From Leisingera aquimarina DSM 24565 (lineage in GTDB: Bacteria; Pseudomonadota; Alphaproteobacteria; Rhodobacterales; Rhodobacteraceae): a stretch of 64,000 nucleotides of DNA. The stretch spans positions 169,644 to 233,643 of the forward strand of contig NZ_AXBE01000012.1 of assembly GCF_000473165.1 (NCBI RefSeq). The letters are read 5' to 3'. The notes under the pieces were generated by a model that made no database searches, was not told where the DNA came from, and worked only from the letters and a program-made list of their open reading frames with translations. Made by a program: the position numbers and the translations under genes. This document shows positions 26,022 through 35,189 of this stretch, piece by piece (the stretch's first letter is position 1; each line of letters begins with the position of its first letter).

Positions 26022-27323
26022 ATGTTTGCTAAGTACGCATTGGGTGCGGCAACGGCCATTTCACTGATCGCAGCAGGCAGTGCCTCTGCCGAGACCATCA
26101 CCATCGCCACCGTAAACAACGGCGACATGATCCGGATGCAGGGTCTGACAGACGATTTCACCACCAAGACCGGCCACGTCGTCGAATGGGTGACGCTGGA
26201 GGAAAACGTGCTGCGCCAGCGTGTGACCACCGACATCACCACCAAGGGCGGCCAGTTCGACATCATGACCATCGGCATGTACGAAACGCCGATCTGGGGC
26301 AGGAACGGCTGGCTGGTGCCGCTGGATGACTTGCCTGCCGAATATGACGCCGATGATATCCTGCCGGCCATGCGCGGCGGCCTGAGCGTCGATGGCACGC
26401 TCTATGCCGCGCCGTTTTATGGCGAAAGCTCCATGATCATGTACCGGACCGACCTGATGGAGAAGGCGGGCCTTGAGATGCCAGACGCCCCGACCTGGGA
26501 GTTCGTTGCCGGGGCCGCCCGCGCCATGACCGACAAGGACAACGGGATCTATGGCATCTGCCTGCGCGGCAAGGCCGGCTGGGGCGAGAACATGGCCTTT
26601 TTGACCGCCACCGCCAACGCCTTTGGTGCGCGCTGGTTCGACGAGAACTGGCAAGCCCAGTTTGATCAGCCGGAGTGGAAGGAAACCCTGGAGTTCTATG
26701 TGAACCTGATGAACGACGCTGGCCCTCCGGGCGCGTCGAACAACGGCTTCAACGAGAACCTGTCGCTGTTCCAGCAGGGTAAGTGCGGCATGTGGATCGA
26801 CGCCACCGTAGCGGCGTCCTTCGTGACCAACCCCGACGACTCGACAGTCGCCAACAAGGTCGGTTTTGCGCTGGCGCCGGATACAGGCAAGGGCAAACGC
26901 GGCAACTGGCTCTGGGCCTGGGCGCTGGGTATCCCTGCAGGCACCCAGAAAACGGATGCTGCCAAGGAGTTCATCCAGTGGGCCACCTCCAAGGAGTACA
27001 TTGAGCTGGTGGCCGCGAAAGAAGGCTGGGCCAACGTGCCGCCAGGTGCGCGCACCTCTCTGTATGAAGACCCCAACTACAAGGACGTGCCATTTGCCCG
27101 GATGACGCTGGAAAGCATCCTGTCGGCCGATCCCACCAATCCGACGGTAGACCCGGTTCCCTATGTCGGCATCCAGTTCGCAGCGATCCCCGAATTTGCC
27201 GGCATCGCAGGCCAGGTCGGCCAGGAATTTGCAGCTGCGCTGGCTGGTCAGCAAAGCGTCGATGAAGCCCTGGCCAAGGCTCAGGCACTGACCACCGACG
27301 AGATGGAAGCCGCAGGCTACTGA
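26022..27323 (+). CDS. smoE: Polyol ABC transporter, periplasmic substrate-binding protein
   Basis: It captures sorbitol/mannitol in the periplasm for the SmoFGK importer. The 433-residue protein has a signal peptide (MFAKYALGAATAISLIAAGS, cleavage after ASA) and a family-1 solute-binding fold: MTIGMYETPIWGRNGWLVPL (~85), AAPFYGESSMIMYRTDLMEK (~130), and later FIQWATSKEY. It is the first gene of the operon and directly follows its regulator. A GC-rich hairpin after the stop probably raises its mRNA level relative to the permeases. Confidence 0.93.
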   Translation: MFAKYALGAATAISLIAAGSASAETITIATVNNGDMIRMQGLTDDFTTKTGHVVEWVTLEENVLRQRVTTDITTKGGQFDIMTIGMYETPIWGRNGWLVPLDDLPAEYDADDILPAMRGGLSVDGTLYAAPFYGESSMIMYRTDLMEKAGLEMPDAPTWEFVAGAARAMTDKDNGIYGICLRGKAGWGENMAFLTATANAFGARWFDENWQAQFDQPEWKETLEFYVNLMNDAGPPGASNNGFNENLSLFQQGKCGMWIDATVAASFVTNPDDSTVANKVGFALAPDTGKGKRGNWLWAWALGIPAGTQKTDAAKEFIQWATSKEYIELVAAKEGWANVPPGARTSLYEDPNYKDVPFARMTLESILSADPTNPTVDPVPYVGIQFAAIPEFAGIAGQVGQEFAAALAGQQSVDEALAKAQALTTDEMEAAGY

Positions 27324-27343
27324 TCTCCCGCACGGACACCCGG

Positions 27344-27363
27344 GGGCGGCCAAGCCGCCGCCC
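27344..27363 (+). promoter_or_regulatory. Intercistronic GC-rich hairpin after smoE
   Basis: GGGCGGC and GCCGCC pair around a CAA loop (27344-27359), with more Gs and Cs outside. There is no U tract, so it is more likely an mRNA-stabilising or attenuating element than a full terminator, as often found after binding-protein genes. Confidence 0.5.
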
Positions 27364-27439
27364 TCTGGCCCCAGCGATCCCCCAGAGCGCATAATCGTCC
27401 AAGGCGGCACGCGTGCCGTCAACGGAGGAGGTACACCAA

Positions 27440-28399
27440 ATGGCAACGCAACACTCCCAATCCGCGGACCGGCTGACGATGGCCCCGCCCGCGCCCAAGC
27501 CGGAAAGCCAGCCCGCTGCGGCGGACCACCAGAGCGGCACGAAACACGCCCGCACCGCAGCCCGGCTGATGATGGCGCCGGCCGTGATCCTGCTTCTGGG
27601 CTGGATGCTCGTGCCACTGACGATGACGCTCTATTTCTCGTTCAAGAAGTTCCTGCCGCTGCGGGGCGGCGACCTGGGCTGGGTCGGCTTTGACAACTAC
27701 GTCCGCTTCGTTTCCTCCAGCGCTTTCTGGCCCAGCGTACAGGCTACACTGGTTATCGTTGGCGGTGTTCTGGCGATTACCGTGGTTCTGGGCGTGCTGC
27801 TGGCAACTCTGCTCAATCAGCCGATGTGGGGCCGCGGCGTTGTCCGCATCCTGGTGATCGCGCCCTTCTTCGTGATGCCCACCGTTTCGGCGCTGGTCTG
27901 GAAGAATATGTTCATGGACCCCGTGAATGGCTTACTGGCCCATGTGTGGCGGGCCTTCGGCGCCGAGCCTTTGGTCTGGCTGACCGAGGCTTCGACCCAG
28001 TCGATCATCCTGATCGTCAGCTGGCAATGGCTGCCCTTTGCAACGCTGATCCTGCTGACCGCCATCCAGTCGCTGGACAGTGAACAGCTGGAGGCCGCGG
28101 AAATGGATGGTGCCCCGCCCGTGAAGCGCTTTGCCTACATAACCCTGCCGCACTTGTCGCGCGCCATCACCGTGGTGTTGCTGATCCAGACGATCTTCCT
28201 GCTTTCGATCTTTGCCGAAATCTTTGTCACCACCCAAGGCGCCTTTGGCACCAAAACCCTGACCTATCTGATCTTCCAGCGGGTGCTGGAAAGCCAGAAC
28301 ATCGGGCTGGGTTCGGCCGGAGGGGTCTACGCCATCATCCTCGCCAACATCGTTGCCATCTTCCTGATGCGCATCGTCGGCAAGAACCTGGACGCGTAA
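27440..28399 (+). CDS. smoF: Polyol ABC transporter permease 1
   Basis: An inner-membrane permease of 319 residues with six helices after a Pro/Ala-rich N-terminus. The EAA loop is EAAEMDGAPPVKRFAYITLP (~220), the contact site for the SmoK ATPase. The ATG at 27440 has GGAGGAGGT upstream, which decides it over earlier in-frame codons. It is 10 bp before smoG. Confidence 0.93.
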   Translation: MATQHSQSADRLTMAPPAPKPESQPAAADHQSGTKHARTAARLMMAPAVILLLGWMLVPLTMTLYFSFKKFLPLRGGDLGWVGFDNYVRFVSSSAFWPSVQATLVIVGGVLAITVVLGVLLATLLNQPMWGRGVVRILVIAPFFVMPTVSALVWKNMFMDPVNGLLAHVWRAFGAEPLVWLTEASTQSIILIVSWQWLPFATLILLTAIQSLDSEQLEAAEMDGAPPVKRFAYITLPHLSRAITVVLLIQTIFLLSIFAEIFVTTQGAFGTKTLTYLIFQRVLESQNIGLGSAGGVYAIILANIVAIFLMRIVGKNLDA

Positions 28400-28409
28400 G
28401 GAGGCCCTC

Positions 28410-29240
28410 ATGGCACGTGCAATCACATCGCAACGCAAAGCCCTGAATACTGCCCTGGCATGGGGTGTGGGCCTCTTGATCTTCTTCCCGATCCTCTGGA
28501 CCATCCTGACCAGCTTCAAGACCGAGGCCCAGGCCATCAGCGATCCGCCGGTCTTCCTGTTCTTTGACTGGACGCTGGAGAATTATTCGGTGGTGCAGCA
28601 GCGTTCCGACTACGGCCGGTTCCTGTGGAATTCGATCATCATTGCCGGCGGCTCCACCATTCTGGGCATCATCATCGCGGTGCCCGCCGCCTGGTCGATG
28701 GCCTTTGTGCCCTCGAAACGGACCAAGGACATCCTGTTGTGGATGCTGTCCACCAAGATGCTGCCGGCCGTCGGTGTGCTCTACCCGATCTACCTCATCT
28801 TCATCAAACTGGGGCTGCTGGATACCAAGACCGGGCTGGTCATCGTGCTGATGCTGATCAACCTGCCGATCATCGTCTGGATGCTCTACACCTACTTCAA
28901 GGAAATCCCCGGAGAGATCCTCGAAGCGGCCCGGATGGATGGCGCCACCCTGCGCGAAGAGGTGCTCTACATCCTCACGCCGATGGCCATTCCCGGCATC
29001 GCCTCGACGCTTCTCTTGAACGTGATCCTGGCCTGGAACGAAGCCTTCTGGACACTCAACCTGACTGCCGCCAAGGCGGCGCCGCTCACCGCTTTCATCG
29101 CCAGCTACTCCAGTCCTGAGGGCCTGTTCTACGCCAAGCTGAGCGCGGCCTCCACCATGGCCATTGCCCCGATCCTGATCCTCGGCTGGTTCAGCCAGAA
29201 GCAACTTGTCAGCGGCCTGACCTTCGGCGCTGTGAAATAA
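28410..29240 (+). CDS. smoG: Polyol ABC transporter permease 2
   Basis: The 276-residue second permease has six helices and the EAA loop EAARMDGATLREEVLYILTP (~171). The pair of unlike permeases with smoF is standard for sugar/polyol importers. AAGGAGG precedes the start, and smoK follows after 12 bp. Confidence 0.93.
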   Translation: MARAITSQRKALNTALAWGVGLLIFFPILWTILTSFKTEAQAISDPPVFLFFDWTLENYSVVQQRSDYGRFLWNSIIIAGGSTILGIIIAVPAAWSMAFVPSKRTKDILLWMLSTKMLPAVGVLYPIYLIFIKLGLLDTKTGLVIVLMLINLPIIVWMLYTYFKEIPGEILEAARMDGATLREEVLYILTPMAIPGIASTLLLNVILAWNEAFWTLNLTAAKAAPLTAFIASYSSPEGLFYAKLSAASTMAIAPILILGWFSQKQLVSGLTFGAVK

Positions 29241-29252
29241 GGAGACAAAGAC

Positions 29253-30257
29253 ATGGGACGTATTACTCTGGACAAGGTCTCCAAGAACTTTGGCGACTTG
29301 CAAGTCATCCCGCCCCTGGACCTGACCATCGACGACGGCGAATTCACTGTCTTCGTCGGCCCTTCGGGCTGCGGCAAGTCCACCCTCTTACGGCTGATCG
29401 CCGGGCTGGAAGACGTGACCTCCGGCCAGATCCGCATCGACAAGCAGGACGCCACCCACGTGCCGCCCGCCAAGCGCGGCCTGGCGATGGTGTTTCAGTC
29501 CTACGCGCTCTATCCGCACATGTCGGTGCGCAAGAACATCGCCTTTCCGATGAAGATGGCCAAGGTCCCGGTTGAGGAACAGAACCGCCGCATCGAAGCC
29601 GCCGCCAATGCGCTGAACCTTTCCGATTACCTGGACCGTCGTCCCGGCCAGCTGTCCGGCGGGCAGCGCCAGCGGGTGGCCATCGGCCGCGCCATCGTGC
29701 GGGAGCCTTCGGCGTTCCTGTTCGACGAGCCGCTGTCGAACCTTGATGCGGCCCTGCGCGTGGGGATGCGGCTGGAAATCTCCGAACTGCACGAACGGCT
29801 GGAAACCACTATGATCTATGTGACCCATGACCAGGTCGAAGCCATGACCATGGCTGACAAGATCGTGGTGCTTCATGCCGGCGTGATTGAACAGGTCGGC
29901 TCACCGCTCGAACTCTATCACACACCGCGCAACAAGTTCGTGGCAGGCTTCATCGGCTCGCCCAAGATGAACTTCATCGAGGGCGAAGAAGCTGCCAAAC
30001 ACGGCGCCCACACCATTGGTATCCGTCCCGAGCATATCGAGGTGTCCGGCGAGACAGGCACCTGGTCGGGTGTGGTCAGCGTCTCAGAGCATCTGGGGTC
30101 TGACACGTTCTTCCACGTCCATGGCACCGGTCTGGCGGATACCATCACCGTGCGCGCCGGTGGCGAAGTGGGGTTCCGCCACGGCGACCGCATCTTCATG
30201 ACGCCGCGCGCCGATGTGATTCACAAGTTCGATGCCGAAGGGCTGCGGATCGCATGA
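29253..30257 (+). CDS. smoK: Polyol ABC transporter ATP-binding protein
   Basis: It energises the SmoEFG importer. The 334-residue protein has Walker [10 protein letters not shown] (~38), Q-loop [12 protein letters not shown] (~81), ABC signature [14 protein letters not shown] (~134) and Walker [13 protein letters not shown] (~155), plus the H-loop [12 protein letters not shown]-terminal TOBE-like regulatory domain ([10 protein letters not shown]) is present, as in MalK/UgpC-type ATPases. It overlaps the dehydrogenase gene by 4 bp. Confidence 0.96.
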   Translation: MGRITLDKVSKNFGDLQVIPPLDLTIDDGEFTVFVGPSGCGKSTLLRLIAGLEDVTSGQIRIDKQDATHVPPAKRGLAMVFQSYALYPHMSVRKNIAFPMKMAKVPVEEQNRRIEAAANALNLSDYLDRRPGQLSGGQRQRVAIGRAIVREPSAFLFDEPLSNLDAALRVGMRLEISELHERLETTMIYVTHDQVEAMTMADKIVVLHAGVIEQVGSPLELYHTPRNKFVAGFIGSPKMNFIEGEEAAKHGAHTIGIRPEHIEVSGETGTWSGVVSVSEHLGSDTFFHVHGTGLADTITVRAGGEVGFRHGDRIFMTPRADVIHKFDAEGLRIA

Positions 30258-31027
30258 AACGGCTGGCAGGCAAAACAGCGCTGATCACCGGCAGCGCCCG
30301 CGGGATCGGCCGCGCCTTCGCAGAGGCCTATGTCCGCGAAGGCGCCCGTGTAGCCATCGCCGATATTGATTTCGGCGGCGCGCAGACAGCGGCTGAGGAA
30401 CTGGGCGGCGGATCGGTTGCCGTCCCGCTGGATGTCACCGATCAGACCAGCATCGAACAGGCCGTTGCCCAAACGGTCTCAGAGCTGGGCCGGATCGACA
30501 TCCTGATCAACAACGCAGCCGTTTTCACCGCTGCTCCGTTGGCGGAAATTACCCGCGGCGAGTACGATCGCGCCTTTGCGGTCAATGTCGCCGGAACGCT
30601 GTTCACTCTGCAGGCGGTGGCCCGGCACATGATTGAACGCGGCGGGGGCGGCAAGATCATCAACATGGCCAGCCAGGCCGGCCGGCGCGGAGAACCGCTG
30701 GTTGCCGTCTATTGCGCCACCAAGGCCGCCGTCATCAGCCTGACCCAATCCGTCGGCCTCAATCTGATCCGGCACGGGATCAACGTGAACGCCATCTCCC
30801 CCGGTGTGGTGGAGGGTGAGCATTGGGACGGGGTCGATGCGCTCTTTGCGAAACATGAGGGCAAGGCGCCGGGCCAGAAGAAGCAAGAGGTGGCGCAGGC
30901 GGTGCCTTACGGCCGCTTGGGACGGGCGGAGGACCTGACCGGCATGGCCGTCCTTCTGGCCTCTGACGAGGCCAACTACGTCGTCGCCCAAACCTACAAT
31001 GTGGATGGCGGACAATGGATGAGCTGA
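30254..31027 (+). CDS. smoS: Sorbitol (L-iditol 2-) dehydrogenase, short-chain type
   Basis: It oxidises D-glucitol to D-fructose (and galactitol-type substrates) with NAD+. The 257-residue short-chain dehydrogenase has [15 protein letters not shown] (~12), NNAAVFTA (~86), catalytic Ser in NMASQAG (~140) and YCATKAA (Tyr153/Lys157). It is coupled to smoK (ATGA) and to mtlK (TGATG). The name is assigned from family similarity and the Rhodobacter-like gene order. Confidence 0.9.
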   Translation: MKRLAGKTALITGSARGIGRAFAEAYVREGARVAIADIDFGGAQTAAEELGGGSVAVPLDVTDQTSIEQAVAQTVSELGRIDILINNAAVFTAAPLAEITRGEYDRAFAVNVAGTLFTLQAVARHMIERGGGGKIINMASQAGRRGEPLVAVYCATKAAVISLTQSVGLNLIRHGINVNAISPGVVEGEHWDGVDALFAKHEGKAPGQKKQEVAQAVPYGRLGRAEDLTGMAVLLASDEANYVVAQTYNVDGGQWMS

Positions 31028-32550
31028 TGGAACGCGAAACAGCACAAAGAACGCCGGTTAAACTGAACCAGGAAGCGCTGAAGGATCTGCCCGAAGGTGT
31101 TGCAGGCCCCGGATACGACCGCGCTGCGCTGAAGCCGGGGATCATCCACATCGGCCTCGGCAATTTCCACCGCGCCCACCAGGCATGGTATCTGCACCGG
31201 CTGATGCAGGAGGGTCTGGCACAGGATTGGGCCATCATCGGCGCCGGGGTGCGCCCCTATGATGCCGCGATGCGGCAGAAACTTCTGGCGCAGGACTGCC
31301 TGACCACCCTGATCGAACTGGCGCCCGGCAGCGTCTCTGCCGAGGTCACCGGGTCGATGATAGATTACCTGTCGATAGAAGACGGGAACGGCAAGCTGAT
31401 CCGCGCCATGGCCGATCCCGCAATCCGCATCGTGTCGCTGACCGTGACCGAGGGCGGTTATTTCTTGGACCCGGCTACCGGCGGGCTGGATGTGCGGCAC
31501 CCCGACATTCGTCATGACGTGGAGAATCCAACCCGTCCCTGCACTGTTTTCGGAGCCATTGCAGCTGCGCTGAAAAGCAGGCGCGATGCCGGAGCGGGCC
31601 CCTTTACCGTTCAAAGTTGTGACAACCTGCGCGGTAATGGCAACGCCACCCGGCAGGCGGTGGTCTCGCTGGCAAGGCTCACCGACCCGGAGCTGGCGGA
31701 TTGGATCGACCAGACCTGCAGTTTCCCGAACTCGATGGTCGACTGCATCGTGCCTGCAACCGGCCCTGGCGAAGTCACCCTTGCCCGCGAACTGGGCATC
31801 GAAGATGCCGCCCCCGTCACCCATGAAAACTACCGCCAATGGGTGATAGAGGATGACTTCTGCGCGGGCCGCCCCGATTGGGACAAGGCCGGGGCGGTGT
31901 TCACACCGTCCGTGCATGACTACGAAGTGATGAAAATCCGCATTTTGAATGCGGGCCATCAGGTTCTGGCTAATGCCGGAGAGATGCTGTCGGTGGAGAC
32001 TATCGCCGATTGCATGGCGCATCCGCTGATTGCCGCGTTGTTCCGCAAGGTCCAACAAAAGGAGATTGCCCCCTACGTTGCAGCTGTTCCGGGAATGAAC
32101 CCGCAAGACTATGCGGAACTGATCGAGCGGCGCTTTTCCAACCCCGCCATCCGTGACACGGTCCGGCGGGTTGCCTTTGACGGCTCCTCCCGGCACCCGG
32201 GATTTGTCCATCCTATTCTGCGTGACGCGCTGGCAGCAGACGGCCCGATCGCAGGCCTGAGCCTGGTCGAGGCGCTTTGGGCGCGCATGTGTGCGGGCAC
32301 GCGGGAGGACAAAACCGGGATTGAAGCCAACGACCCCTATTGGGAAGCGCTGACTGAGGCTGCAATGGCCGCAAGGCTGCATCCGCAAGCCTGGCTCGAA
32401 CAGCAACATATCTACAGTGATCTGGCCACCAACCAGCGGTTCGCTGTGGAGTTTTCCCGCTGGCTCAGCCTGATCTGGTCGGAAGGGTGCGAAGCTGCTT
32501 TACGCGCCTATACCGGGCATGAGCAGGCCAAGGGGGGCTTGGAAACATGA
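31027..32550 (+). CDS. mtlK: Mannitol 2-dehydrogenase
   Basis: It oxidises D-mannitol to D-fructose with NAD+. The 507-residue long-chain dehydrogenase has IIHIGLGNFHRAHQAWYL (~38-55), the family's cofactor-binding start. Later motifs are SLTVTEGGYF (~139) and the catalytic-type region KIRILNAGHQVLANAGEM (~303) containing Lys/His/Asn of polyol dehydrogenases. The ATG at 31027 overlaps the smoS stop. The fructokinase gene overlaps its end (ATGA). Confidence 0.94.
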   Translation: MERETAQRTPVKLNQEALKDLPEGVAGPGYDRAALKPGIIHIGLGNFHRAHQAWYLHRLMQEGLAQDWAIIGAGVRPYDAAMRQKLLAQDCLTTLIELAPGSVSAEVTGSMIDYLSIEDGNGKLIRAMADPAIRIVSLTVTEGGYFLDPATGGLDVRHPDIRHDVENPTRPCTVFGAIAAALKSRRDAGAGPFTVQSCDNLRGNGNATRQAVVSLARLTDPELADWIDQTCSFPNSMVDCIVPATGPGEVTLARELGIEDAAPVTHENYRQWVIEDDFCAGRPDWDKAGAVFTPSVHDYEVMKIRILNAGHQVLANAGEMLSVETIADCMAHPLIAALFRKVQQKEIAPYVAAVPGMNPQDYAELIERRFSNPAIRDTVRRVAFDGSSRHPGFVHPILRDALAADGPIAGLSLVEALWARMCAGTREDKTGIEANDPYWEALTEAAMAARLHPQAWLEQQHIYSDLATNQRFAVEFSRWLSLIWSEGCEAALRAYTGHEQAKGGLET

Positions 32551-33473
32551 TCCTATGCAGCGGAGAAGCCCTGATTGACATGATCCCCGCGCCAACTGGG
32601 GACGGACCGGACGGGTTTGTGCCTCATCCCGGAGGGGCGATGTTCAATACAGCAATTGCGTTGGGGCGGCTTGGGGTGCGGGCCGGGATGCTGACCGGCC
32701 TGTCTACCGACATGTTCGGGCGGCAGCTGGCCGAGTCTCTGAAGGCCAGTCATGTTGACACTTCGCTGGTGATCCAGTCCGGCCGCCCCACCACGCTGGC
32801 CTTTGTCCGCCTAGTGGATGGCCATGCCACCTATTGCTTCTTCGACGAGAACTCAGCCGGGCGCATGCTGATGCCTGGGGATATGCCTAAGCTTCCTCAG
32901 GAGATCTCGGCCCTGTTTTTCGGCGGGATCAGCCTGGCCTCTGAGCCTTGCGCCGATGCCTATGCCGCGCTGCTGGACCGCGAAGCCGCGTATCGTGCAG
33001 TGATGATTGACCCGAACATCCGCCCCAGGTTCATCAAGGACATGGCCAGGTACCGCGCCCGGCTGGACCGCATGGTGGCGCAGGCGGATATCGTGAAGGT
33101 TTCTGACGAAGACCTGAGCTGGCTGCTGCCGGACCCGCTGTCGCTGAGCGAGAAAGTGTCCATCCTTCTGGAACGGGGGCCATCCGTACTGATCCTGACC
33201 CGCGGCGGCGAAGGGGCGACCGGGTATCTTGCGAACGGCGGCGAAGTGCGTGTGCCTGCTGTTCGGGCCAAAATATCCGACACCGTCGGGGCCGGCGACA
33301 CCTTCAATGCGGGCGTTCTTTCCAAACTGTCCGAGCTTGGCCGGCTGACGAAACCGGAGCTGGCTGCTTTGCCGCCTGACGTTCTGCAGCAGGCAATGGA
33401 GCATGGTGCGAAAGTGGCGGCGATTACCGTGTCGCGCGCCGGCGCCAACCCGCCCTGGGCCGGAGAGCTGTAA
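32547..33473 (+). CDS. PfkB-family fructokinase
   Basis: It phosphorylates fructose made by SmoS and MtlK. The 308-residue kinase has the N-terminal HPGGAMFNTAIALGRLG, DTSLV and the C-terminal PfkB signature DTVGAGDTFNAGVL with the catalytic Asp (~251). It ends the polyol operon. The substrate is inferred from position. Confidence 0.88.
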   Translation: MILCSGEALIDMIPAPTGDGPDGFVPHPGGAMFNTAIALGRLGVRAGMLTGLSTDMFGRQLAESLKASHVDTSLVIQSGRPTTLAFVRLVDGHATYCFFDENSAGRMLMPGDMPKLPQEISALFFGGISLASEPCADAYAALLDREAAYRAVMIDPNIRPRFIKDMARYRARLDRMVAQADIVKVSDEDLSWLLPDPLSLSEKVSILLERGPSVLILTRGGEGATGYLANGGEVRVPAVRAKISDTVGAGDTFNAGVLSKLSELGRLTKPELAALPPDVLQQAMEHGAKVAAITVSRAGANPPWAGEL

Positions 33474-33507
33474 ATGCACACTTTCTTGTCCTCTTTTCCG
33501 CTCAGAA

Positions 33508-33524
33508 ATGTTAGCGCTACCTAT
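33508..33524. promoter_or_regulatory. LacI-type operator-like palindrome upstream of zwf
   Basis: ATGTTAGCGCTACCTAT contains the perfect core TAGCGCTA with a central CG. It lies ~120 bp upstream of zwf, so a LacI-family protein may control the Entner-Doudoroff genes. It differs from the smo operator, pointing to another regulator. Confidence 0.45.
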
Positions 33525-33572
33525 GAGATTTCAATTTATGAACCCGCAGCAAAGCCGTCAGGAGAAAACGCC

Positions 33573-33641
33573 ATGACCATCCAGTTCGCTGCCATTGGCC
33601 GCAAGCCGCGGGCCGGGGCGCCCTTCAAGCGGGTGGGCTAA
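33573..33641 (+). CDS. 22-codon leader frame before zwf
   Basis: ATG at 33573 has a good CAGGAG site and encodes MTIQFAAIGRKPRAGAPFKR plus two more residues, ending with TAA 4 bp before the zwf ATG. The zwf start itself has only a weak ribosome site. The frame may couple translation into zwf. It could also be a chance frame. Confidence 0.4.
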   Translation: MTIQFAAIGRKPRAGAPFKRVG

Positions 33642-33645
33642 GCTG

Positions 33646-35097
33646 ATGGTGTCCCGTGTCATCCCCGTCGATCCTTTTGACCTGGTCCTGTTCGGTGCCA
33701 CCGGCGATCTTGCACGCCGCAAAATCCTGCCTGGCCTATTTCACCGGTTTGCGGTGGGGCAGATGCCGGAGGGGGCACGCATCATCGGCACTGCCCGCTC
33801 AGCGATGAACCGGGCGGAGTTCACCGAGGCGGTGCATGCCAGCCTGCTGGAATTTGCGCCGCAGGCCGCCAAACAGTCAGCCCTGCTGGAAAAGTTCCTT
33901 GCCAGCCTGGAGTACGTTCGTGTCGATGCCGGAGGCGAGGACGGTTGGGACATCCTTGCCGAGGCGATCAGGCCGGATGTGGTGCAGGCGTTCTATCTCT
34001 CGGTCTCGCCTGCGCTGTTCGGCTCCATCGCGTCCAATCTGAAAAGCCGGGGCATCGCATCGGCGAACAGCCGGGTTGTAGTGGAAAAGCCCTTCGGTCA
34101 CGATCTGGTGTCGGCGCGGGATTTGAATGCGGATCTGCGCCGCAACTTCGACGAGCATCAGATCTACCGGATCGACCACTATCTGGGCAAAGAAACCGTG
34201 CAGAACCTGATGGCGCTGCGCTTTGCCAACGCGCTGTGGGAGCCTTTGTGGAACTCCACCCATGTGGACCATGTGCAAATCACCGTGGCCGAAAGCCTCG
34301 GCGTCGAGGGGCGCGGCGAATATTACGACCGCTCCGGTGCGATGCGGGACATGGTGCAGAACCACCTGATGCAGCTCTTGTGCCTGACCGCGATGGAGCC
34401 GCCGTCGCGCTTTACCTCCGACGCGGTGCGCGATGAGAAGGTCAAGGTGATCGAGGCGCTGGAACCGGTGGCGCCATCGGACATCGTGCGCGGCCAGTAC
34501 CGCGCCCAAGGCAGCGCGGGCAGCTACCGTGACCATGCCGGCAACCCGCACAGCAGCACCGAAAGCTTCATCGCCATGAAAGTGAATATCGGTAACTGGC
34601 GGTGGGCGGGCACGCCGTTCTACTTGCGCACGGGCAAAAAGCTGCGGGCGCGCTGTTCCGAAATTGCGGTGGTGTTCCGCGACCCGCCGCACATGATCTT
34701 TCCGGACATGGCCGGGCGGCGCAGCAACGCAATGATTATTCGGCTGCAGCCGGATGAAGGTATCACCCTGCGCAACACGATCAAGGAGCCGGGTCCGGGC
34801 GGTTTCCGCCTCGCGGAAGTGTCCCTGGATATGACCTTTGCCGAGGCGCTGGGGGAGCGGGCCGAACCGCAAGACGCCTATGAACGCCTGATCATGGACG
34901 TGATCCGTGGCGACCAGACCCTGTTCATGCGCGGCGATGAGGTTGAGGCAGCCTGGGCCTGGGCTGACCCCATCATTACCGGCTGGGAGGACTTCGGGCC
35001 TGCCCCGTCTCCCTATGATCCGGGAGGGTCCGGCCCGGAGGACGCCCTGATGCTGTTGCACCGCGAGGGCCGGCGGTGGCGCGAGATCGGGGGCTGA
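33646..35097 (+). CDS. zwf: Glucose-6-phosphate 1-dehydrogenase
   Basis: It oxidises glucose-6-phosphate to 6-phosphogluconolactone with NADP+ (first step of the ED and pentose routes). The 483-residue protein has the cofactor motif LFGATGDLARRKILPGL (~12), the catalytic RIDHYLGKETVQNLMALRFA (His/Asp, ~175) and the FYLRTGKKL motif. The ATG at 33646 is chosen because it gives the usual short N-terminus. edd follows after 92 bp. No pgl gene is present in the window. Confidence 0.95.
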   Translation: MVSRVIPVDPFDLVLFGATGDLARRKILPGLFHRFAVGQMPEGARIIGTARSAMNRAEFTEAVHASLLEFAPQAAKQSALLEKFLASLEYVRVDAGGEDGWDILAEAIRPDVVQAFYLSVSPALFGSIASNLKSRGIASANSRVVVEKPFGHDLVSARDLNADLRRNFDEHQIYRIDHYLGKETVQNLMALRFANALWEPLWNSTHVDHVQITVAESLGVEGRGEYYDRSGAMRDMVQNHLMQLLCLTAMEPPSRFTSDAVRDEKVKVIEALEPVAPSDIVRGQYRAQGSAGSYRDHAGNPHSSTESFIAMKVNIGNWRWAGTPFYLRTGKKLRARCSEIAVVFRDPPHMIFPDMAGRRSNAMIIRLQPDEGITLRNTIKEPGPGGFRLAEVSLDMTFAEALGERAEPQDAYERLIMDVIRGDQTLFMRGDEVEAAWAWADPIITGWEDFGPAPSPYDPGGSGPEDALMLLHREGRRWREIGG

Positions 35098-35189
35098 GCA
35101 ATGCAGCAGGATTGCCCGTCCCTGGCACCGGCCAACCCTCAACTTTTTTGTAACGTCCCGCCAATCCGTTTTCCCAAGGGAGCGCACCA

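Noticed and set aside
26061..27617. A 518-codon open frame on the minus strand opposite smoE
   Set aside because: It is a shadow of the GC-rich smoE coding strand. Its product has no recognisable domain, while smoE has a signal peptide, a ribosome site and operon context.
29253..30257. Naming the ATPase malK/ugpC instead of smoK
   Set aside because: Domain layout fits either, but the neighbours (polyol binding protein, sorbitol and mannitol dehydrogenases) define the substrate better.
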